Below are positions 1 to 5,038 of a stretch of DNA of 5,038 nt, in pieces. Source of the DNA: Planctomycetes bacterium SM23_32 (GTDB taxonomy: Bacteria > Planctomycetota > Brocadiia > SM23-32). Position numbers and translations under genes: made by a program. How positions within the stretch are numbered: the stretch's first letter is position 1; every line of letters starts with the position of its first letter. The stretch is taken from positions 1 to 5,038 of the forward strand of contig LJUE01000205.1 in the NCBI GenBank assembly GCA_001303885.1. The letters run 5' to 3'. The notes under the pieces are model-generated. The model did no database searches. It worked only from the letters and a program-made list of their open reading frames with translations, and had not been told where the DNA came from.

Positions 1-1
1 T

Positions 2-1333
2 GAGGTCGTCAAGGGGCAGCGCGAGGGGGCGCGGTTCGTCTTCGAACGCCATGACACCTTCGTGGTGGGCCGCTCCAAGAAGGCGCAGTTCTCGGTCGGC
101 AAGGACCGCTACTTCTCCCGCTACCACTTCATGGTCGAGGCCAACCCGCCGCAGTGCCTGCTGCGCGACCTGGGCAGCACCAACGGCACCTACGTGAACC
201 GTGAGAAGGTGAAGGAGGTGCTGCTCAGCGACGGCGACGTGATCCGCGGCGGGCTGACCTACATACGCTTCCGGCTCGCCGAGGCGCCGGCCGCCGCCGA
301 ACCGGTCGGGCTTGAGCTGGACGAAAGCCGCGCCAGCGCCACCCCCGCGCTGCCCGGCCGGCCCGGCCGGCTGCGATGCGCCGCCTGCGGCAAGCTGGCC
401 GAAGACACCCAGCTCGGCCAGATCACGGACACCCGCATGATCACCTACGTCTGCGCCGACTGCCACCACCAGCAGTTCGACGATCGGCACCCCGTCGCGA
501 ACTTCGAGGTGCTGGAGGAGCTGGGCCGCGGCGCGCTCGGGCCGGTCTACAAGGCCCGGCGCCTCTCCACCGACAAGGTCGTCGCCCTTAAGCTGATAGC
601 TCCCGCCGTCGAGCGCAATCCGATGGCTGCGAAGCTGTTCCTGCGCGAGATGCAGCTCGGCGCCCGGCTCGACCACCCCAACATCGTGCCCATCATCGAG
701 ATCGGCGAGTCCGGCGGCAACCTGTGGGTGGCCACCGAGTTCGTCGAGGGCGTGGACGCGGCGGAGCTGGCCCGGGGGCTGGGGGGGAGGCTGCCGCTCG
801 GCGACGCCGTGGACATCGTCTGCCAGGTGCTGGACGCCCTGGAATACGCACACGGGATGAACCTGGTCCACCGCGACGTCAAGCCGTCCAACATCATGGT
901 CAGCGGCGAGCCGGGCGCTTACAGGGCTCGATTGGCCGACTTCGGCCTGATGAAGAATGTGGACGAGGCGGGCCTCAGCGGCATAACGCGCACCGGCGAG
1001 GTGCGCGGCACCGTCCCCTTCATGCCGCCCGAGCAGGTGGTGGACTGCCGCTTCGTGAAGCCCCTGGGCGACATCTACCAGGCGGGCGCTACGCTCTACT
1101 GGCTTCTGAGCGGCCAGCACCCTCATGACTTCGACGCCCGCGATGCCCGCGGCGAGGTCAAGGACCCCTTCCTGGTAGTGCTTGAGGACCCCGTCATCCC
1201 GCTTCGCGGCTGCGACCCGTCCCTGCCCGAGGACGTGGCCGCCGTCGTCGAGAAGGCGCTGAGCAGGGAGCCGGAGGACCGCTTCGCCTCGGCCGTGCAG
1301 ATGGCGCACGCACTGAGGGCGGCCGTTGGGTGA
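2..1333 (+). CDS. FHA domain, zinc ribbon and Ser/Thr protein kinase (5'-truncated by the window)
   Basis: Soluble Hanks-type Ser/Thr kinase, predicted to phosphorylate proteins in the cytoplasm; no signal peptide or membrane helix is visible in the part seen. The frame is open to the left edge, so 443 C-terminal residues are present and the start is missing. The GTG at 62 lies inside the FHA domain and is not the start. Counting from position 2: residues 1 to about 92 are an FHA phosphothreonine-binding domain, with GR (23-24), SRYH (39-42) and STNGTYVN (59-66). Residues 126-154 form a Cys4 ribbon (C126, C129, C151, C154). The kinase domain spans about 168-437, with glycine loop GRGALG (175-180), Lys197, helix-C Glu216, HRD (290-292), Asn297, DFG (313-315) and a PPE variant of the APE motif (342-344). 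All catalytic residues are present, so an active RD-type kinase is expected, probably switched on by phosphorylation of Ser/Thr in the activation loop. The FHA domain suggests recruitment to phosphorylated partners or autoregulation (inference). It is convergent with the next kinase gene. Substrates cannot be told from sequence. Confidence 0.95.
   Translation, partial: EVVKGQREGARFVFERHDTFVVGRSKKAQFSVGKDRYFSRYHFMVEANPPQCLLRDLGSTNGTYVNREKVKEVLLSDGDVIRGGLTYIRFRLAEAPAAAEPVGLELDESRASATPALPGRPGRLRCAACGKLAEDTQLGQITDTRMITYVCADCHHQQFDDRHPVANFEVLEELGRGALGPVYKARRLSTDKVVALKLIAPAVERNPMAAKLFLREMQLGARLDHPNIVPIIEIGESGGNLWVATEFVEGVDAAELARGLGGRLPLGDAVDIVCQVLDALEYAHGMNLVHRDVKPSNIMVSGEPGAYRARLADFGLMKNVDEAGLSGITRTGEVRGTVPFMPPEQVVDCRFVKPLGDIYQAGATLYWLLSGQHPHDFDARDARGEVKDPFLVVLEDPVIPLRGCDPSLPEDVAAVVEKALSREPEDRFASAVQMAHALRAAVG
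353..370 (+). repeat. Two tandem 9-bp copies in the FHA-to-ribbon linker
   Basis: The 9-mer cccggccgg occurs twice in direct succession (353-361, 362-370) and encodes Pro-Gly-Arg twice, just before the first zinc-ribbon cysteine codons. The unit length keeps the frame. It looks like a slippage-type duplication in a flexible linker; no function is claimed. Confidence 0.7.
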
Positions 1334-1338
1334 AGGCT

Positions 1339-1353
1339 GGCGGCCGGGCCGCC
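1339..1353. terminator. Perfect GC palindrome between convergent stop codons, possible bidirectional terminator
   Basis: The 15 bases ggcggccgggccgcc are self-complementary around position 1346 and can form a 6-bp all-GC stem (1339-1344 with 1348-1353) and a 3-base loop. They fill most of the 20-bp gap between the plus-strand stop (TGA 1331-1333) and the minus-strand stop (TAG, complement of 1354-1356). No T-run follows on either strand, so this is not a textbook intrinsic terminator. Its position suits a hairpin that ends or protects both transcripts (inference). GC-rich DNA produces short palindromes by chance, so the call is tentative. Confidence 0.4.
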
Positions 1354-3249
1354 CTAACGGTTCAGCTGCACGGCAAGGAACGCGTCTGTTTCCTGTTGCC
1401 GCGCCGGCTCGAGGCGGACGGCCTCGGCGAACTCCGTGCGGGCTTCCGCGTCCAGGCCGAGGGCCAGGCAGAGCAGCCCCAGCCCGACGCGATCCTGGGC
1501 CGTCGGCGACGGGATGCAGGCCCGGTAGATGGCGCAGACGTCCGGCGGAGCAAGGCTGTCCCATGCGTGACCTCGGACGGTCCCTGCGGCGTCGGCGATC
1601 ACGGCGGCCTGCCTGGTGACCGAGACCACGGTAACACGCCTCCCGTCTGCGAGGTCAACGGACGGGCGCCGGCCGGTCGTCAGCGCCTGGGCCCCGCGCT
1701 CACGCAGGGCGACGAGGCGCGTGGCCATGTCCTGGCGGGCCGCACCGCTGCCGGATGCCTGGTAGGCGGCCAGCGCCTCCTCGAACCTGCAGGCCGCCAG
1801 CAGGCGGTCGCCCGACTCCACCGTCTGGGCGGCGGTCGTGTCCCCCGCTGCGGGCGGCGTCGCGGTTCGGGCACCGTCCCTGAGTTGCTGCGCCCACTGG
1901 AGCCGCTGCTGCATCTGCGCCGTCAGGCTCGGCTCCGTTGCAGCATCAAGCAGCGCCCGATAGATGGCAATTGCGCCGTCATAGTCGTCCCGGAGCAGTA
2001 GGGCGTCCGCCTCGGCGAGCCGCTCCGCCGCAGTAGGCGGCGAACTCGGCGCTCCGCCCGGCGGCACCGGCGCGCTGACGGCCCTTGCTGCGGCGCTCTG
2101 GATGTCCTGTATCCACTGCATCCTGCTGTTCAGCTCGCCCTGCAACGTCGTGTCCGTCGCATCGGCCAGTGCTTCACGGCACTTGCTCAGCGCCTCGTCA
2201 TATTGCTTCTCAATGACGAGCCGATCCACTTCATCCAGCACCATCCGCGACAGCCCGCCCGAACCCGGCGGAGTCACAGGGGCGGCCGCACCCGGCGGCG
2301 CAGCCGGCGTCGGCCAGGCTGTCCACAGAAGCGCCCCGGCCACGACAACGCAGCAGGCGATCCCAGCCACTACTGCCCGAGGGCGCTCTCGTGCCGCGCG
2401 GGCCCAGCGCCGCAGCCTGCTCTCCGGCTTTGCCTGGATAGGCTGCGCGTCGAGGAAGGCCTGGAGGTCGGCGGCCATTGCCGCCGCTGCAGGGTAACGA
2501 TCGTCCGCCGACCTGCGCATCGCCTTCAGACAGATGGTCTCCAGGTCGCGGCTGATGCCGGGCCTCACGCGTGACGGCGGGTCGGGATCACGATGACATA
2601 CCTTGAACAGGACGACGGGTGCCGGCCCCGTGTAGGGCGCCCGGCCGGTGAGCAGCGCGTAGAGGATGCCGCCCAGCGCGAACACGTCGCTTCGGGGGTC
2701 CGGGGCCTCGCCGCGCACCTGCTCCGGCGACATGTAGCTGGGCGTGCCGAGTATCTCATCGGCCTGGGTGAGCTGCAGGTCGGCTATCACGTCCTTCGCC
2801 AGCCCGAAGTCCATCACCACGGGCTCACCCTCGCCGTCTATCATGACGTTGGCCGGCTTCAGGTCGCGGTGGACGATGCCGGTCTCGTGCGCGTGGTGGA
2901 CGGCGGCGGCGATCTTCATCGCCCAGACTGCCGACTCCCGCTCGTCGGGCGCGCCGTCCCTGATGATCTGCTGCAGGGATCTGCCTTCGACGAAGTCCAT
3001 CGCCAGGAAGGGCACGCCCCTGTGCCGGCCGACCTCGTGGACGGAAACGATGTTGCGATGCCTGAGCCGAGCCATGGCGCGCGCTTCCGCCATGAAGCGC
3101 TCGCGCGCCGCCTCGGAGGTGGCGCCCGCCGCGGTGAGCATCTTCAGGGCGGCCACCTGGCTGGTCGCCGTGTGGCGGACTTTGTAGACGGCGCCCATCC
3201 CGCCGCGGCCCAGCGTCTCGAGGATCTCATACTCGCCGAACTTGGCCAT
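1354..3249 (-). CDS. Single-pass membrane Ser/Thr protein kinase with C-terminal helical repeats
   Basis: Complete 631-residue PknB-type transmembrane Ser/Thr kinase. The kinase domain spans about residues 7-268: glycine loop GRGGMG (14-19), Lys36, helix-C Glu55, HRD (127-129), Asn134, DFG (147-149) and GTPSYMSPEQ (168-177, with SPE for APE). All catalytic residues are present. A basic stretch (about 278-291) precedes one hydrophobic helix (about 292-312), giving kinase inside and C-terminus outside by the positive-inside rule. A Pro/Ala-rich linker leads to three related helical repeats (about 338-386, 411-459, 477-523), a beta-rich segment (about 529-567) and a TPR-like hairpin (about 587-628). 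The ATG at 3249 is chosen because GGAG lies 6 bases upstream and the kinase fold begins within ten residues. It follows the propeller gene by 3 bp, indicating one operon. The extracytoplasmic part may sense a ligand or bind the propeller protein (inference). Kinase identity is very secure; ligand and substrates are unknown. Confidence 0.96.
   Translation of the reverse strand: MAKFGEYEILETLGRGGMGAVYKVRHTATSQVAALKMLTAAGATSEAARERFMAEARAMARLRHRNIVSVHEVGRHRGVPFLAMDFVEGRSLQQIIRDGAPDERESAVWAMKIAAAVHHAHETGIVHRDLKPANVMIDGEGEPVVMDFGLAKDVIADLQLTQADEILGTPSYMSPEQVRGEAPDPRSDVFALGGILYALLTGRAPYTGPAPVVLFKVCHRDPDPPSRVRPGISRDLETICLKAMRRSADDRYPAAAAMAADLQAFLDAQPIQAKPESRLRRWARAARERPRAVVAGIACCVVVAGALLWTAWPTPAAPPGAAAPVTPPGSGGLSRMVLDEVDRLVIEKQYDEALSKCREALADATDTTLQGELNSRMQWIQDIQSAAARAVSAPVPPGGAPSSPPTAAERLAEADALLLRDDYDGAIAIYRALLDAATEPSLTAQMQQRLQWAQQLRDGARTATPPAAGDTTAAQTVESGDRLLAACRFEEALAAYQASGSGAARQDMATRLVALRERGAQALTTGRRPSVDLADGRRVTVVSVTRQAAVIADAAGTVRGHAWDSLAPPDVCAIYRACIPSPTAQDRVGLGLLCLALGLDAEARTEFAEAVRLEPARQQETDAFLAVQLNR
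1681..2238 (-). repeat. Three degenerate ~50-residue helical (TPR-like) protein repeats
   Basis: Within the C-terminal half of the membrane kinase, three segments align by eye: LDEVDRLVIEKQYDEALSKC (from residue 338), LAEADALLLRDDYDGAIAIY (from 411) and VESGDRLLAACRFEEALAAY (from 477). Each continues into a second helix containing RMQWI, RLQWA or RLVAL. Start-to-start spacing is 73 and 66 residues, with Pro/Ala-rich linkers between. The pattern (xEADxLL followed by aromatic-(D/E)-x-A(L/I)) is TPR-like, but each unit carries an extra helix. They are diverged at the DNA level, so the duplication is old. Confidence 0.65.
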
Positions 3250-3252
3250 CGG

Positions 3253-5037
3253 CTACTCCGGCTCTCTGAGCACGATGTGCGAGACGCCGCTTGCCATTCC
3301 CACCCAGATGCTGCCGTCGAGGTCAACCGTCAGCGACGTGACCGCGCTGTCTGCCAGGTGATCGTCCACGGTCCACGTCCGCCACACACGCCCGTCGGTG
3401 CAGTGCAGGCCGTGGGGGGTGCCGTACCACCTGCGTCCGCCAGGATCAACGACAAGATCGCGCACGAGGTACGTCTCTCCTCCCGAGGGAGAACGCGTCA
3501 CCGGGTCCGAGTCGGTCGCTGCGGACGTCCTGGCGATCCACCTTTGCTGGAAGTCCGCGGACCACGCTTCGTGCTCCATGTGACCCCCGTCCGGCATAAC
3601 GTCGGATCCTGCTCGCTCCAACACCGTCACTTGCGGCGGCCGGTCGGGGTTCCTCGGCTCTGAGCGGAACGTCCACTTCGTCCCGTCGAAGGACCCGTGG
3701 CCCTGCGAGCTGCCGAGCCACACGGTCCCGCCTGCATCCACCCCAAGGCAGGTTGGGTCCAGCGAGACCCCGGCCTGTACGAAGGGACAGGGGTAGCTCT
3801 GCCAGTCCTGCCCATCGAACGCCGACACCCCCAGTGGCCCACAGACCCAGACCTTGCCGTGTGGGCCGATTGCGATGCCCTGCACGAGGGTGGAAAGGGC
3901 GTCGATGCTTTCTGTCCGGTGAGTGCTCCAGCGCCGACCATCGAAGGAGGCCAGCCCCTGCCCGCCAGCCCAGACGCGGCCGGACGGATCGGTCGCAAGG
4001 CAGAAGATGATCTCGCCGGGCAGTCCGTCTTTCGCGCCGTAATGCCGCCATTGAGACCCGTTGAACCGCCAAACGCCACTGTCCCATGTGCCGACCCAGA
4101 TCGAACCCTTGCAGTCCGCGGCCAGGCAGGAGGCGGCGAGGTAGAGGCGGCCGGGCGGGAGGCCGAAGACCTCCCAGTCCCGGCCGTCAAAGCGACAGAG
4201 CCGTCCGTTCACGGTCACCCAGAGGCGGCCAGCGTGGTCCACGGCCACCCTATCGGCCGCCAGCAAGGAAAGCCCCCCGGGCGGAAGGTCGTAGCGCCCC
4301 CAAGTCCCATCCCGTTGCGTCCAGAACGCGCCTCCACCCAGAAGCCAGATCCGGCCGTCCGGGTCGAAAGCGATCTCGCCGCCTCGAGCTCCCCCAAGCA
4401 CCGGGAGGTCCTCTACGGGCACCCAGCGTTCGCCTTCGAACCGAAACACGCCGATGGGCCTTGAGCGCTTTGCGGCGCCGGGACCCTCGTCGGTCTCATA
4501 GGCGCAGGCGCTCAGGGCCCCCGACGGGTCCACGCTCAGGCTGCCGACGGTGTCGCCGGGCAGCCCCTCCGCGGCCCCGAACAGCCGCCACTCCCGTCCA
4601 TCGAATCCGCACAGACCGATGTCGGTGCTCACCCAGACCCTATCGTCGCCGTCCACCACAATGTCGCGTGCGTTCTCGCCGGCCAGCCCGTGTACGGGCA
4701 GATAGACCTGCCATTGGTCGCCGACCTTATAGAAGACCTGGTAGCCCTGCACGCCCCCTTCGGAATCGCGAAGCACAGCAGTGGCCCAGACGTTGCCCTT
4801 CCCGTCCACAGCCAGGCCCTCCACTTCTTTGGTCGGCAGGCCATCCCCCTCCGTGAACGTGTGCCACGTGCTGCCGTCGTAGTGGCACAGCCCGGCTCGT
4901 GTGATGGCGAACCACATGCTGCCGTCCGGAGCGGCCGCCACGTCAGCAACGCTCTCACCCAGAAGGCCGTCTCCCCGCGAGTAAGTGTGCCATAGCCCGT
5001 CGTCGTAGCAGACGGCGCCGCGCCCCTCAGTGGCGAA
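3253..5037 (-). CDS. Multi-blade beta-propeller protein, Reg_prop (two-component regulator propeller) type, 5'-truncated
   Basis: C-terminal 594 residues of a protein built almost wholly of roughly 41-residue propeller repeats. The frame stays open to the right edge, and the 32 residues upstream of the GTG at 4939-4941 continue the repeat (for example CYDDGLWHTYSRGDGLLGES), so that GTG is not the start. The repeat core is a D-x-x-G-x-(I/V/L)-W motif followed by G(L/V)xx(F/Y)DGxxW and often GLPG. Counting from 5037, core-motif Trp residues lie at 42, 84, 135, 231, 273, 314, 356, 397, 440, 537 and 578; one further unit at about 170-176 has lost its Trp. This is the pattern of the periplasmic sensors of hybrid two-component systems, which usually carry two seven-blade propellers. 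Here the protein stops after the last half blade with no Y_Y_Y domain, membrane helix or histidine kinase. Any signal peptide lies outside the window. It is the upstream partner of the membrane kinase gene (TAG, three bases, ATG). A ligand-binding or scaffold role is likely but the ligand is unknown. Confidence 0.92.
   Translation of the reverse strand, partial: FATEGRGAVCYDDGLWHTYSRGDGLLGESVADVAAAPDGSMWFAITRAGLCHYDGSTWHTFTEGDGLPTKEVEGLAVDGKGNVWATAVLRDSEGGVQGYQVFYKVGDQWQVYLPVHGLAGENARDIVVDGDDRVWVSTDIGLCGFDGREWRLFGAAEGLPGDTVGSLSVDPSGALSACAYETDEGPGAAKRSRPIGVFRFEGERWVPVEDLPVLGGARGGEIAFDPDGRIWLLGGGAFWTQRDGTWGRYDLPPGGLSLLAADRVAVDHAGRLWVTVNGRLCRFDGRDWEVFGLPPGRLYLAASCLAADCKGSIWVGTWDSGVWRFNGSQWRHYGAKDGLPGEIIFCLATDPSGRVWAGGQGLASFDGRRWSTHRTESIDALSTLVQGIAIGPHGKVWVCGPLGVSAFDGQDWQSYPCPFVQAGVSLDPTCLGVDAGGTVWLGSSQGHGSFDGTKWTFRSEPRNPDRPPQVTVLERAGSDVMPDGGHMEHEAWSADFQQRWIARTSAATDSDPVTRSPSGGETYLVRDLVVDPGGRRWYGTPHGLHCTDGRVWRTWTVDDHLADSAVTSLTVDLDGSIWVGMASGVSHIVLREPE
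3256..3259 (-). promoter_or_regulatory. Shine-Dalgarno site of the membrane kinase, inside the end of the propeller gene
   Basis: On the minus strand the junction reads ccggagtagccgATG. GGAG spans the last Pro/Glu codons of the propeller gene and sits 6 bases before the kinase ATG, a good spacing. The propeller stop TAG lies between the site and the start. Ribosomes finishing the upstream gene would end exactly at this site, which favours translational coupling (inference). Confidence 0.75.
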
Positions 5038-5038
5038 C

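Noticed and set aside
781..787. Run of seven G within a G-rich stretch in the FHA kinase (possible phase-variable tract or G-quadruplex)
   Set aside because: The run is short, the frame is intact, and the surrounding G-runs do not give four clean GGG tracts; expected by chance in Gly/Leu/Arg codons of GC-rich DNA.
2..1333. Possibility that the FHA kinase is a pseudokinase because of the PPE motif and altered glycine loop
   Set aside because: The loop keeps GxGxxG, and Lys, helix-C Glu, HRD Asp, Asn and DFG are all present; PPE in place of APE is not inactivating on its own.
1330..2001. Plus-strand reading frame starting at the end of the FHA kinase
   Set aside because: Antisense to the kinase tail, no domain pattern, and it overlaps the palindrome between the genes; a GC shadow.
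2593..3663. Long plus-strand reading frame (356 codons) opposite the membrane kinase and the propeller end
   Set aside because: It runs antisense across two well-supported genes, shows no recognisable domain and is explained by high GC at third codon positions opening the opposite strand.
4086..4856. Plus-strand reading frame of 256 codons opposite the propeller gene
   Set aside because: The product is an Arg/Pro-rich low-complexity string typical of shadow frames, and the propeller repeats in the minus strand are unmistakable.
3253..5037. Propeller as part of a hybrid two-component system protein
   Set aside because: The frame ends right after the last blade and no histidine kinase, Y_Y_Y, receiver or DNA-binding domain follows; the next gene is a Ser/Thr kinase.
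1..5038. RNA genes, CRISPR arrays, transposons, attachment sites, internal promoters
   Set aside because: Nothing of these kinds could be recognised. Coding frames fill the window, the gaps are only 20 and 3 bases, and any promoters must lie outside it.

Overview
The window is a dense, GC-rich stretch (by eye about two thirds G+C, not counted) that is almost entirely coding. It holds three genes, two of them cut by the window edges. All three look like signal-transduction proteins: two Hanks-type (eukaryote-like) Ser/Thr protein kinases and one large beta-propeller protein of the 'two-component regulator propeller' (Reg_prop) type. The kinases resemble those expanded in Planctomycetota and relatives. 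Signs of this are the GTPSYMSPEQ activation segment, the RYPAAAAMAADLQAFL end of the kinase domain followed by PIQAKP and a basic stretch before a membrane helix, and the FHA plus Cys4 ribbon plus kinase layout. Other high-GC phyla with many such kinases (Acidobacteriota, Myxococcota, Armatimonadota, Hydrogenedentes-like lineages) are possible. The phylum call is an inference from style only.

Layout. Positions 2-1333 (+) encode the C-terminal 443 residues of a soluble kinase: FHA domain, Cys4 zinc ribbon, kinase domain. Its start lies left of the window. A 20-bp gap, mostly filled by a perfect 15-nt GC palindrome, separates its stop from the stop of the convergent second kinase. Positions 1354-3249 (-) encode a complete 631-residue kinase: N-terminal kinase domain, one transmembrane helix, then about 320 residues containing three tandem helical repeats, a small beta-rich segment and a last TPR-like hairpin. 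Positions 3253-5037 (-) encode the C-terminal 594 residues of a multi-blade propeller whose start lies right of the window. Its stop codon is three bases upstream of the second kinase's ATG, and its last sense codons contain that kinase's Shine-Dalgarno sequence. The two minus-strand genes are therefore very probably co-transcribed and translationally coupled.

How they may work together (inference). The propeller resembles the sensor part of hybrid two-component systems, but it ends without a Y_Y_Y domain, membrane helix or histidine kinase. The gene coupled to it is instead a single-pass Ser/Thr kinase with a large domain predicted to lie outside the cytoplasm. A plausible picture is a propeller sensor acting with or through this kinase. 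The neighbouring FHA kinase could read phosphothreonine made by it, but convergent orientation alone does not prove a link. There is no gene-free stretch over 300 bases, and I saw no RNA genes, mobile elements, CRISPR arrays or convincing promoters. The promoters of the two edge genes must lie outside the window.
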